A stretch of 27,783 bases of DNA. Origin: Sarcomyxa edulis (Eukaryota > Basidiomycota > Agaricomycetes > Agaricales > Mycenaceae). This document shows, one piece after another, positions 1 through 9,483 of this stretch. The DNA lies in NCBI GenBank assembly GCA_009761415.1, contig QUOL01000039.1, positions 1-27,783 on the forward strand, written 5' to 3'. The position numbers and the translations under genes were made by a program. The notes under the pieces were generated by a model. That model saw nothing but the letters and a program-made list of their open reading frames with translations. It did no database searches and was not told the origin of the DNA. Position 1 is the first letter of the stretch; each line of letters starts with the position of its first letter.

Positions 1-586
1 TGCGGGAAGAGTCACTAAGAGAATTGAGGGTGGCAAAGGTTTCAATTTAGAGACTGCAAGAGTCGACGATGGCGATGGCGATGAGCTCTGATCCAGATCG
101 ACTTTCTGACGTTTGAGAGGTCTTGGATTTGTATCTTTTTGACGAGGAACATCTGATCGACATGGCGGTAAGAGACAAGAGGCGGTCGTGGGAAATGTCG
201 TCGACGTCGTACAGAACAGCGTCAAGACGAGCTCGTCGCGGTGGTCACAATGTGACTCGACGTGTGTATGTCACGCTGCCACTTTCCTCAACTTGTCCTC
301 AACGGCAAACCAGCAGCAGATTTGAGCCATATTCTCTTCAGCACACCTATTACAAGGCTCAGAAGTGGTAATGGAGCGATTTAAATTGATCAGTCCAGTC
401 TCTCCAGCGTGTTATCAGTAGCACCACGCCGAGTCCAGGAGCTTACAGACGTCAACGCCTCAAGTGGAGTCAACGTGGGATCGTATTTTGGTACAATGGT
501 GAACAAGTCAAGTAGTTACAGATAAGAATAAAAGTAAAGCCTAGTACATAAGTAGTAGCACCGTCTTCGCGCCGAGTGGTAATCAA
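1..586. other. Stretch without a convincing gene
   Basis: The short open frames here (for example 123-371 on the plus strand) have no recognisable motif, no plausible intron partners and biased, Arg/Ser-rich composition. I see no repeat or RNA gene. It may be flank of the minus-strand genes that follow. Confidence 0.4.
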
Positions 587-1081
587 TTATTTCGAATGCC
601 CTTTGAACAGTTTAGATACGGAGACGCGAATTGCACGGACGTGCTGTTTCAATTGTCGACAGATCTGCGAGAGCCTGATAGGCCGGCCTTTTGTATTTGT
701 AGGTTCGGGTGCAGTGCTAGCATTGGGGGTAACGATGAGATATCTTCCAGAAGGATTGTTCGAGCTTGAGCTTGAAATGAGGTCAGTCGACAGGTGAGGA
801 AGGTGTGGTAAGCTCCGTCGTCGGGATGTAGCTTGGTAGTCACGCTCCTCACGTATGACCGGAACGGATTCCCAGGAGCCACGACGGAGAGTGAGACGTG
901 AATCTCTGGGTCCTAAGGGCGTCCATTCAGGATTATAAACGCGATGGGGAGGATCAGACATACGATGATCATGCGTACACGTACGATCAGACCTGGCATC
1001 GTTGGGCTGTATTGATTGATCACGCGTTAAAGGAGCAGGAGAGGTGCATGGTTTCAAAAACCCGATGGATCGAGAGCTCAT
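587..1081 (-). CDS. Hypothetical small basic protein (weak)
   Basis: An uninterrupted 164-codon frame on the minus strand starts at an ATG (1079-1081) and ends at 587. The product would be Arg/Ser/Pro-rich, with a run of serines at about residues 102-106 and a basic C-terminus rich in Lys and Arg. No domain, signal peptide or membrane segment is visible. I do not recognise the family. Other frames overlapping it are nearly as long, so it may be a chance ORF; the only support is its length in a region of roughly 50% GC. Confidence 0.25.
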   Translation of the reverse strand: MSSRSIGFLKPCTSPAPLTRDQSIQPNDARSDRTCTHDHRMSDPPHRVYNPEWTPLGPRDSRLTLRRGSWESVPVIREERDYQATSRRRSLPHLPHLSTDLISSSSSNNPSGRYLIVTPNASTAPEPTNTKGRPIRLSQICRQLKQHVRAIRVSVSKLFKGHSK

Positions 1082-1689
1082 TGGAGACGCGTTCGTTCGG
1101 TGTGTTTCGCCCTCGTTGTAGAGCGGTTCGTCCTAAACGAGATGAGATCATGAATCATCTCGGAATGCTCTGGAAAACGCGTGTTCAGTCTGGACAAAAG
1201 GTACAAGAACGGGATTGACACACGATCGAATTCAGCATTATCTTCACGCTTTACATTCCTGCGTTCTGGTTCAGGAGTAATTGCATATGAAGTCGCCATC
1301 TGGAGGCTTTCACGAGGCAGATCATACAGCGATCTTGCACGTAGCGGAGAATTAGTTCTCCACGGTAATGTTTCCTCGTGTCTCCCGACGTCAGCTTGCA
1401 GCTCCCTGGAATTCAGGCATAAGCGCCGCGGGCTGGTAAAAGCATCGTTTTAGTAGAGATCAACTACACACACGATATGTCTTACGATAGAATTCAGCGC
1501 TATAGCTACGCTTCATCCGAATTTCCCTTGAAGAAATTGGATGTGCTTCCAGTCCGGCATTGTTACGCTGCAGAAGACTGGGTTCTGATTCAATGCTATT
1601 GGCCGCAGAGCTCGGCGTCCTAGAAAAATGAAGGGCTTGGCTGAGACGAGACGTGTCGGACATCGCGGTATTCAGATCCATATGGATCT

Positions 1690-3979
1690 TCAGTCTCGTC
1701 GTCTTGATTCAGGATATGACCCACATCTACTGGACTTCCTCGAGAATATACGAACATAATTCTCTGGGTCTTCTGCAATCCTTTGGTCATCACAAATAGC
1801 AATCAGATTACAAGAACTTGACCTACGATAGGCCTCACGGTCAAGCTGGGTGCTGTCTAGTTGACGGTGTGCCTGCTCAGCGACAGACATAGGATCCAAT
1901 ATCGAGGGATGTTCAGGTATTTTCTGGCTCGGAATGTCTTGATCCAACCTTTCCAACTCTTTACTCAAGAACTGGCGGACTTGTTCGGGGCCAGGGCGCT
2001 CTTCGGGTGTCTTTGCCCAGCACTTCTGGATGAAGTCCCAATACATGTCGTTCAGCATCGAAGCTTCCGGTTCTTGAGGTCGAACAGGACGTGTCCTTTA
2101 TACACTGCGACAATGACCTGGAAGTCGTCCTTAGGGTAGTAAGGAATTTTTCCAGATAATGTCTGTCAAAAGATATCAGCCAGGGTCCGTTGACAGTCGT
2201 TCACAACGGACCTGAAGAATTAGGCTGCCAAGAGAGTATACATCACTAAATCTAGTCGTTGTCGATTTGCCTTGACTATAGTCTTCACTGTAAAACTTCT
2301 GGTGCACTCCATCGAAGGTTCCGCGTATACTCGAAGCCAGATACGATGTTTCCCAGGAATTCCGGCACGATGATGGACAACCCAAAATCACTTAGAAGAG
2401 CGTTCCCGTTCCTATCGATGAGGATGTTGGCCTGTAAACTTGACCGTTATTGCTGATCCATTGGACATCAAAATGATATGCATACCCCACTCAAAGTCCC
2501 CATGTATGACGTCGCGTGAATGCACTGGTTACATATTCTTTAGTCAACGGGTTTTTGGCGCGTAGACCAGAAATACTGACGGTAGACCAAGCCAGTGCTG
2601 GCACCACGCAGCTACAGCCATATCCCGCAGATTAACCAGATTGGAGATAAGCAGTTGAAAAGTGGCGCTCACGATTTCGAGTCGTTCAGACAAAGGAAGA
2701 CCTTGCCCACGATTCTCGAGGTAAGTATTGAGGTTTCCGTTTTCGGCCCACGGAGAGACTAAAGATGGATATGATCCAAACCCCGATGTTGTCCCGAGGA
2801 GCTCAAGGACATTCTCGTGGCGCAGACTGCGCCAAACGAGCACCTCTCGACGCAATTTCTGCAAAGGCATACTTGAAAGTCAATTCATATGAGTACAATT
2901 CAGGGTTCGAGATTACCTTGGCGATTCTTTTCCATTCTTTTTGAGTGTTCGGATTAAGGCGAATAACCTTGATAGCAACCCTATGATTTCGAATGTAAGA
3001 AACTGACGCCAGTGAATGTCAGACTCTAAATGCACACGAGCCTTGAGAGTTTCTGATCCAGAGCGCCATTTACCTTCATAGACGTCACCGAACGCGCCCT
3101 GAGCAACAGGATATTCACTTCGTTCGACGATGTGACCCATACTGTGTTCCTCTAAATCGAGACCCGTAGAAAGGTTGTCACGATTGAATGGCAGTAAAGC
3201 AGCGATTTGTCTGTGCGATAAGTCCGCCTCGCGAGTATTCTCAGAATTTTCTGGTGGTTTGAGAAGCGCTTGCTGAGCACAACTATCATCAAGATAGGGA
3301 TCAAACTTACGATCGGGTTTATGCCTAACCAGAGCGATGGAAGAGAAATCGGCCCTCCATAATGCATATTCCTGTCGTATAGACTCTGCTCCCTGAACCG
3401 AATGTGAAGCTTGAGTAGCCGTGTCTGGGTCTTTCTTTACTCGGGACATCAATTCTGCATGCGGTATGAATGTACATACCATAGATTCCGGCAATGTCTG
3501 CGCTATTGATACGCCTTGATGAAGTATTTCGTGATCGAATGGGATAAAAGGTCCTATCTGTACGTCCAATTATCAGTGCTCATAATTAGGCTTGGGGAAC
3601 CAGACATACAATAGGCCTGACGATCGTAATCGATGTTATTGCTACGTACTCGATGAATGGGAACGGGCGCTAGTCGCATTCAGAGTGGGATATGTATGAT
3701 CGAGAGAATTGGAACACGCATACCAAAGTCCTCGTTGACACCATCTGAGTAAGAAGTATGGTTTTGAAAAGACTCGCCATAACCCAAAATTGAGCCTCCG
3801 AGTCGGGTGTCGTCATATAGGCCAAGGGAATCATTCGAGTCTACGGTGGGTTTCCAATGATTCTGGTTCCTGCCGCGGTCGACTCTTCCATCAACAAGGC
3901 GGGATACCTGAGTTCCCCGAACACTGTTTATCCAATTTTCACGGAAGTCATGAGAGGTTTTCAACAGCGGCCCCGACAT
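1690..3979 (-). pseudogene. TKL-like fungal protein kinase, multi-exon, probably a pseudogene
   Basis: Reading frames on the minus strand add up to a protein kinase domain. In order: glycine-rich loop (QGAFGDVYEG, about 3065-3115), beta-3 lysine motif VAIKVIRL (2956-2979), a helix-C region containing REVLVWRSLRHENVLELLG (about 2800-2860), a catalytic loop read as HGDFE (2490-2504) where this family normally has HGDLK, ANILI, DFG (2381-2389), APE (2297-2305), DVYSLG (2233-2244) and a C-lobe CWA..P.ERP motif (about 2010-2030). Clear introns occur, for example GTATGT...ACAG just upstream of 3553 and one inside helix C. At least two places need a one-base shift to keep the domain open: just after APEVLQ (about 2286) and at about 2079-2091. 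Two other exon joins do not keep phase either. The catalytic-loop lysine appears to be replaced by Glu. The ATG at 3979 is the furthest plausible start. Sequencing errors cannot be excluded; otherwise this is a dead member of the expanded mushroom kinase family. Confidence 0.7.
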
Positions 3980-5004
3980 GATGACGGGGGATAGCGGGGA
4001 AATGGGGTGGTTCCTTAATTTCTGAGAGAAGACTCTTTGGTTTTATAACCCGGCGCTCATCAACTTCCGTACAGAACCTAAATCCGTGCTATATATGACT
4101 ATCATCAATTGTGGGCGAAATGTCGGACTGACCACAGCCGAATACAAATCCAGAAGTCAAGATGCGATGCGACAGGAGTCTCGCATCCAAGAGGTATTCA
4201 TCCGTTGTCCGTTGGTGTTGAAAATATCAATTTATCTACAGGCGGTACTGGAGACGTCAGCATCACCAGGCACGCAGACAGATTGTTGATTCGACTCACA
4301 AATTATGCAATTTTCGCTCGATAGGACTCAACAGCGACGCAGTTGTGCGAGCACTGTTCGAACGATTGCAATCTTACCACAGTGCAGACAATCCATCGTG
4401 AGATATAGTACCGACCCGTGCTTATGCCTTTAGGCGCCTAGATATGACCAGAATCCATGGCGTACAGTGATCGACCTTTCCTGTAGAGGAACGAGATACA
4501 CATGGAAGGTCGACAAGAAAAGATCCGACGACCCAAAATTATCAGGATACGGGCCATGGGATCAAAACCTTGACGGACTCTAAAAAAACCATGAGTATGG
4601 AGATAGTATACCCCGAGAACGTTCGCATTGCTACATCACCTTGTATTTCAAAAGCCATCCGTCGCACGTCTGGAGGGAATGGGTTCTGCTGGTGCAGCAT
4701 GCATAGCGACGAAACGAGCCAACTAGTTGCTGGATTGAGTTCGAGTATTTCGTTGAGGCCGAAGAAGGATGATAAAGGGGTAAGTCGGGAAATAGAAGGG
4801 CGAAGAGTCCATCTTCGTCCACTTGACCATCCTGCCATCCATCCTATGGCACAAGACAGTAAGATTAGCATTTTGCAACGTAGGGAAGGGATTCATTCAC
4901 TCCGTTTTCTGCAAAGTGTCGCAAGGGGGGCATCTGGAAAAGTCTTTTTGACCTATAGAAACCGGCGTTCTAGATAGCAGTGTTGTTACTAACCGGTTAG
5001 ATCC
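3980..5004. other. Stretch without a convincing gene
   Basis: The longest frames (4542-4871 minus, 4570-4977 plus) are antisense to each other, lack recognisable motifs and have no convincing intron partners. I see no RNA gene. The right end runs into the inverted repeat described next. Confidence 0.4.
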
Positions 5005-5426
5005 GAATTGACTGACTTGGGTTGGATGGGTTACAGCTAACAAGGAATCGATAGACTCGTTTTTGCGAAATTCCGCTCAGGAACTTTGTTTACGATAGGG
5101 TAGGGTACAAATAAACGACTCCATTCGGGCTTCTCAGAGAATGACTCAAGCTCAGCAACTCGGAGGAGAGCTTTGGTGCAAAGCATCAGGATAGCTCATG
5201 TTATGCTTGGATAAGATGTGTGCACTGTCAAGAGTATGTACGGACGGCTGGGTATGCCAGAAATTGCTGCTGCACTCCTCTCGGGACAGATCAGGACAGA
5301 TCGATCTGGCCCAAAATGGTCTAGTTTTATTTGTACCCCACCCTATCGTAAACAAAGTTGCTGAGTGGAATTTCGTGAAAACAAGTCTATCGATTCCTTG
5401 TTAGCTGTATAACCGTCAGTCAATTC
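5005..5426. repeat. Large imperfect inverted repeat (foldback or MITE-like)
   Basis: The left arm, about 5005-5112, reappears in reverse complement at about 5324-5426. Both arms contain GAATTGACTGAC at the outer end, then ACAGCTAACAAGGAATCGATAGAC and TTTGTTTACGATAGGGT further in, with roughly 90% identity over about 85 bp and small gaps nearer the outside. The spacer is about 210 bp and has no ORF of note. Weaker matches (TACTAACC at about 4987 and its complement at about 5448) suggest the arms may once have been longer. No clear target-site duplication was found, so assignment as a non-autonomous DNA transposon is inference. Confidence 0.7.
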
Positions 5427-6106
5427 AAAGTTGCAAAAGTCGGGGGTTAGTAGGGTTAGTCGGAGTTGTCGGAGTTGCGTGACACACGGCCGGACTTTCC
5501 ATTTTGAGACCGTAAATTTCATAACGATAGTCTGCTACGACAGCCTGCCGCCTCAAGTCCGATGTCGCCGGCCAATGAGATTGTCTTTAGCACCGACTGA
5601 GTTGTGGCTGAGTTGGAATCTAGCGTAAATATACGACGTTGTCGCACCATGATATGGTTTTTGTAACGGGTTACGGGCACATACCCTACTACTATAGACT
5701 TACTCTTCAGTTCCTAGCATTAGCTAGGCTTACCTACATTTTTCGTTCCATATTCTTGAAGTGGCAGAGTTGTTTACAGTTATTTGGATCACAAGCTGTA
5801 GTTACCACATCTCTGTACTTCATAGAATCTTATCTTCTACTACATCAAACAAACACCCCAATAAGCCTTTAGCATCTCATCTTGACTGATAGAGTATACT
5901 AGTGGGCTCGGGGCTACTTTGATATCCATTCCGCGTCTGCCAGGAGGTGTATAACCCTGCCTGGCATCCGCGATCCTCTTATCTCTTCTTATCTGATCGA
6001 CTCTCAGTACTCAAAAGAGTACACCATTCTACGCTCTTCCGACTCGCCAGTTTATTGTACGAAAAGGACTCAATAATCGACTCACCCTATTCCCAGGGTC
6101 GTTACA
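5427..6106. other. Intergenic stretch, AT-richer, nothing recognised
   Basis: Short frames only. There is a small cluster of GTTAG/GGAGTTG motifs at about 5446-5476, but no gene, RNA or longer repeat that I can support. It includes whatever promoter serves the gene starting at 6107 or 6173. Confidence 0.4.
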
Positions 6107-7084
6107 ATGGTGGACAAATCCGGACTTCGTTTCAACCTGGCCGGTCGCACGAGAGCCTTCTCTCCATCTAACATGGAGAACCCTATACTAGAATTGTGGT
6201 GCCAATATCACAAACCCTTTATCGATGAGTTTTCAATATCTGATATTGTTCTCGGACTTTCCGAGCTCGCTTTGGCGGAATCCCGAGATACGGTGACTAA
6301 TCTCGGAAATTTCACGCTTTCTCTACACCCTCTCCTGCTTGCAGAGGTGGAGGAAGTTCTCGACATCTTTCAACTCTTCCTAGACCAAGTCGCTTACCTC
6401 CTTTCGAGGCCGCGTATCGCTATCTATCCTTATCCGATTATTCGATCCGTTTTCCGAAATGCAAACACCTTTCAAGATATTCAGACAGCCTGGGATATAC
6501 TTGGACGGCGAATGCTGGCAGCAGAGGCTTGGTTCAAGCTTCGAGTCATACCTTTCTCACATCCCGTGGACGACCACGAGAGGTCGTGCAAACCCCAAAG
6601 CTTCGAGGCTCCCCGAAACACTGGCGCTCCAACTTCCCGGGTCACAGCAGGAAGGTCCAACACGCTCACGGATTGCCTGGGCGTGTCTTCTTGCAGACAT
6701 ACTTCACATGTCACGGATTGCCTGGCGTGTGAAGTACCGGAGATTGAAGATAAGCCAGCGTCTCAAGGCCTTGCGCACGTCACCTCAGCTGTCGCCGTAC
6801 CAATACAAGCTACGTCGAATGCGCTATCGCCCCTGCTATTAGGAACGCTAAAGTTTCCTCACGCGTCGCCGCCGATGCTCCTGCTTCAAGATCTTCCGCG
6901 ATCGTCAAGACCGGAGGCAGAAGAGGGACAGGATCTGACTTGGAATTTGGCTTGCGATACCACGTCTCGTGGATTAGAATTAGTGGGATTCGACGACGGT
7001 AGCGAAGAGGTACGTAGCCTTTTTCCTCGAGGTGTTTACACAGTCGAGAGTTCGTTCGGACCTATGTTTCTTATCCGGGAATAG
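6107..7084 (+). CDS. Hypothetical single-exon protein next to telomere-type repeats
   Basis: A 325-codon open frame begins at ATG 6107, with a second in-frame ATG at 6173 that begins MENPILELW. The first ~140 residues look like a helical globular domain rich in Leu, Asp and Glu. The rest is low-complexity Ser/Pro/Thr. I do not recognise it. A second open frame (6459-6842) overlaps in a different phase and has equally natural composition, so a frameshift between the two is possible. A 15-bp direct repeat (TCACGGATTGCCTGG at 6666-6680 and 6711-6725) lies inside. The TAG stop (7082-7084) is part of a 20-bp perfect palindrome, which is unusual. Orientation is toward the TTAGGG tracts. Confidence 0.45.
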   Translation: MVDKSGLRFNLAGRTRAFSPSNMENPILELWCQYHKPFIDEFSISDIVLGLSELALAESRDTVTNLGNFTLSLHPLLLAEVEEVLDIFQLFLDQVAYLLSRPRIAIYPYPIIRSVFRNANTFQDIQTAWDILGRRMLAAEAWFKLRVIPFSHPVDDHERSCKPQSFEAPRNTGAPTSRVTAGRSNTLTDCLGVSSCRHTSHVTDCLACEVPEIEDKPASQGLAHVTSAVAVPIQATSNALSPLLLGTLKFPHASPPMLLLQDLPRSSRPEAEEGQDLTWNLACDTTSRGLELVGFDDGSEEVRSLFPRGVYTVESSFGPMFLIRE

Positions 7085-7097
7085 GGCGCCCTATTCC
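7078..7097. repeat. Perfect 20-bp palindrome spanning a stop codon
   Basis: GGAATAGGGCGCCCTATTCC is a perfect inverted repeat. It contains the TAG stop of the 325-codon gene and carries the same GGAATAGGGCG core as the 20-bp tandem array 42 bp downstream, once in each orientation. Confidence 0.9.
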
Positions 7098-7138
7098 ACT
7101 AACCCCGAGGTCATTTCAAGGCAAAACGGACGAAAAAG

Positions 7139-7218
7139 GTGACGGAATAGGGTGTTTTGTGACGGAATAGGGTGTTCGGTCACGGAATAGGGCGTCCTGT
7201 GACGGAATAGGGCGTTCT
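7139..7218 (+). repeat. Four tandem copies of a 20-bp unit
   Basis: Units start at 7139, 7159, 7179 and 7199. The consensus is GTGACGGAATAGGGYGTTCT with one to four differences per copy. No coding sense. This is subtelomere-like satellite DNA preceding the telomeric tract. Confidence 0.9.
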
Positions 7219-7366
7219 TTGACACAACAGTAGGAGCCAGAGCATTTTCCAAATAAGACACTGGCTTGTTATTTGGAACATCCAAGAATGCAAAAGCGAC
7301 TACCAAGACGTGTCTGAGAGAGACAAGTAAAAATCAGGGATCAAAGAGGGAACCAGAGCATTTTTC

Positions 7367-7442
7367 TTAGGGTTAGGGTTAGGGTTAGGGTTAGGATTAG
7401 TGGGGGTTAGGGTTAGGGTTAGGGTTAGGGTTAGGGTTAGGG
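7367..7442 (+). repeat. TTAGGG telomere-type tract, block 1
   Basis: Ten exact TTAGGG units, in runs of four and six separated by a degenerate stretch (TTAGGATTAGTGGGGG). G-rich strand on plus means that, if this was a chromosome end, the end lay to the right. Confidence 0.95.
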
Positions 7443-7807
7443 TGGTTCAGAAGTCTGCTCCTGTTGAGAGTAGTATGTAAAGGGAACTAAGTAGAAAACG
7501 AGGTCTTCTGGGGAAGAAGGCCTTTCAACTCGTTTCGCCTTTATAGGCTCGTCAGTTCTACTGTAGTAATATCTAATGTGTAATGTACGGAGAAATCAGT
7601 CAGCCGATTTCTAATAATATTGTGTCGTTATGGCGTGATATGGCGCGATCGACCATGTGATAGGTCAGTTGACGTTGTCATCCGTCGGATCATGGGAATA
7701 TTTCTAAACTTAGCTGGCCTAGACTGGGTCTGGACCGTCTTGGCGTCCTTGGCGTCACGTGACCGGACCGGCTCCGGGGTGAAGACCTAAACACATGGTT
7801 AACCCCA
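7443..7807. other. Unassigned sequence between telomere-type blocks
   Basis: About 365 bp with no ORF above 60 codons and no internal repeat that I can see. It could be a 5'-truncated insertion attached to block 1, or ordinary subtelomeric sequence. Confidence 0.3.
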
Positions 7808-7857
7808 GGTTAGGGTTAGGAGTTAGGGGTTAGTGTTAGGGTTAGCGTTAGGGTTAG
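7808..7857 (+). repeat. Degenerate TTAGGG tract, block 2
   Basis: About eight TTAGGG-like units with variants such as GAGTTAGGGG, TTAGTG and TTAGCG, same orientation as block 1. Confidence 0.85.
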
Positions 7858-7924
7858 CTAGTTTAGGATCATGTAATAAATATTAGCATTCTAAACGACG
7901 TTCCGATTAAGGAACAGTACGTAC

Positions 7925-7948
7925 GGTTAGGGTTAGTGTTGGGGTTAG
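7925..7948 (+). repeat. Short degenerate TTAGGG tract, block 3
   Basis: GGTTAGGGTTAGTGTTGGGG followed by TTAG. This is the telomere-type block nearest the reverse-transcriptase-like ORF, about 180 bp beyond that ORF's stop codon. Confidence 0.75.
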
Positions 7949-8128
7949 CAGCATTCCTGGGCGGCCTAGGTTAATACCGTCTGCGCGGGTAGCAGACACC
8001 GAAGTACTTACAATATTGTACATATGCGAGAGAAAAACTCGAAAAAACGACAAAGGAGGTCAACCGTCATGGCATTCGGCGGGCGGTAACAAAACCAGCC
8101 AGGCCGAAACAACTCCAGCGATATTTGC

Positions 8129-8803
8129 TCAATCGTAACGTTTTCTCTTGACAAGGAACGTATTTGGGTCTATGCGGTCCGGGGACCTCGATCTGCGATG
8201 TATACGAATAGTGTTTTCATCGTCCTCCATTTCGACATCCTGTGTGATGTCAGCAATAGTTTCCAAATCCTGGGTAACGTGTTCCTCTAGTTTACTGATG
8301 ACTAATTTTTTCCAAACAGACGTAAGGTCGAATAGGTTGCGAGTGCGTTTACGACTAACAATCATTCTTCGGTTTAACATATTTATTTTGCGCATGTCCG
8401 GCATCGGATACGAACCCGAAGGAGACCAGATTTCGCTCCTCAAGGAGTCTGGCGCTTCCGACAGGGACGCATCTTTAAACGAAAATGCGGGATAAGGGAG
8501 ACGATAATCTCCCGTCTCGGCACGACCCATCCAGGTCCGCCAATAGTTAAACATAGTGTCACCAAGTTCTTTCGCGTTGAAGTAATTCCATGCCGTGTTG
8601 AATTCGGACTTAAGCACAAGAACATCCGCGTGCTCACGTTTAGTCTCGTTCAAACGTTTATTCCATCGTTCTGTGAAATTTGCCTTAAGCCAGGCGTCAA
8701 CGACGTGTTCCGGATAGCCGCGCTTTACATAAAGGGCTACTAACCCCTTCATGGCTTCGAAGTAGTGCGATTTAACACTGCTCAGCGTGGCCAGCCGCGA
8801 CAT
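8129..8803 (-). CDS. Possible C-terminal part of a telomere-associated reverse transcriptase
   Basis: A 224-codon frame on the minus strand, from ATG 8803 to a stop at 8129. The first ~70 residues contain KGLVALYVKRGYPEHVVDAW. A (K/R)RGYP segment occurs in the late fingers/thumb part of Penelope-like and related reverse transcriptases. Then come Trp-rich segments (SEFNTAWNYF, TMFNYWRTWM), a basic stretch (RRMIVSRKRTRN) and an acidic tail ending in RKRYD. The catalytic YADD-type motif is absent, so at best this is a 5'-truncated copy; upstream there is an immediate stop and GC-rich DNA. The element's 3' end points at the TTAGGG blocks, the geometry expected when element RNA is copied from a telomeric 3' end. 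The family call (Coprina-like) is inference from motif plus context; it could instead be an unrelated fungal protein. Confidence 0.45.
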   Translation of the reverse strand: MSRLATLSSVKSHYFEAMKGLVALYVKRGYPEHVVDAWLKANFTERWNKRLNETKREHADVLVLKSEFNTAWNYFNAKELGDTMFNYWRTWMGRAETGDYRLPYPAFSFKDASLSEAPDSLRSEIWSPSGSYPMPDMRKINMLNRRMIVSRKRTRNLFDLTSVWKKLVISKLEEHVTQDLETIADITQDVEMEDDENTIRIHRRSRSPDRIDPNTFLVKRKRYD

Positions 8804-8804
8804 C

Positions 8805-8970
8805 TCACCGATAAACGTCCCTCTCCGGTATCCCGCGCCCCGGCCCCGCCCCCACGGAACCGTTCCCGGCCGGGTCCCGACCCGAAACCCCCCCTGCGGC
8901 CCTCCCTCGTCCGCCGCGCGTTAGACCGGGGCCGGTCTTCTGCCGGGGTGCATCCCGTCGAGCACACGGG
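8805..8970. other. GC-rich island
   Basis: About 165 bp far richer in G+C than anything else in the window, full of CCCCGG/GGCCGG runs, directly upstream of the reverse-transcriptase-like ORF and followed by an A-rich stretch (8975-9010). Frames through it give only Gly/Arg-rich low complexity. It may be the 5' part of the retroelement, or the flank into which it was joined. Confidence 0.6.
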
Positions 8971-8989
8971 GGGAAAAAAAATTTAAAAC

Positions 8990-9160
8990 CCAAAAAAAAA
9001 AAAAAAAAAAGGCCACGAGTGAGAATCGAACCCTAGACCGTGCATTTACACCGGAACCGAACTTTTGGCCCCCCCAACACTTGCATCTGGGAAAAACACC
9101 TTTGTCTTGACGTGACTTGAGAGAGAGCTTAGACATTAGCCAGGTTGTTCCAAGGTGCAA
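8990..9160 (-). mobile_element. tRNA-derived SINE-like unit with oligo(dT) end
   Basis: On the minus strand a RNA polymerase III B-box (GGTTCGATTC, 9023-9032) is followed by CTCACTCGTGGCC and then a run of about 19 T (9010 down to 8992), as in a pol III transcript end or a SINE tail. A convincing A-box is not visible. It is not an intact tRNA; no matching acceptor stem is present. Confidence 0.45.
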
Positions 9161-9344
9161 GAAAACGTCTCAGCATGTCAGGCCAACTTGACGGATATTT
9201 GGAATCTCAGGTCATGTGAATGCAGCACTTTAAGATACTTCTGGCCCAAGATAGACAATGTCCATCTATACAATATGATGGGGAATGATGAATGTGTAAA
9301 AAAAAGCAACCAAGTACATGCATGTAAAATTTGGAAAAAACTTT

Positions 9345-9432
9345 GCGAGCAACAAGAATCGAACTCGGAACCTCAGCATTGCTCGCCGAAATGCCCGAAA
9401 GATCACGACGCTCGACCACTACACTAAAGAAC
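9345..9432 (-). mobile_element. Decayed tRNA-like sequence (Glu/Asp-type head)
   Basis: On the minus strand there is an A-box TAGTGTAGTGG (9416-9426) of the type seen in tRNA-Glu/Asp, a CTTTCGG heptamer that could be an anticodon loop with TTC, and a B-box region AGTTCGATTC (9356-9365) with a T-stem pairing at four of five positions. The acceptor ends do not pair. I read it as a tRNA pseudogene or SINE head, not a working tRNA. Confidence 0.4.
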
Positions 9433-9483
9433 CTTACAGTATTATTTGCTGCAATGCACTATGTACCAGACGCAGACTCAAGC

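Noticed and set aside
123..371. 82-codon plus-strand ORF
   Set aside because: No motif, biased Arg/Ser composition and no intron partners; length is within chance expectation.
4542..4977. Overlapping ORFs on both strands (109 and 135 codons)
   Set aside because: Antisense shadows of each other; neither has recognisable motifs, and none of the surrounding frames extend them.
9345..9432. Possible functional tRNA-Glu
   Set aside because: A-box and B-box are present, but the acceptor ends do not pair and the spacing is wrong; treated as SINE or tRNA pseudogene.
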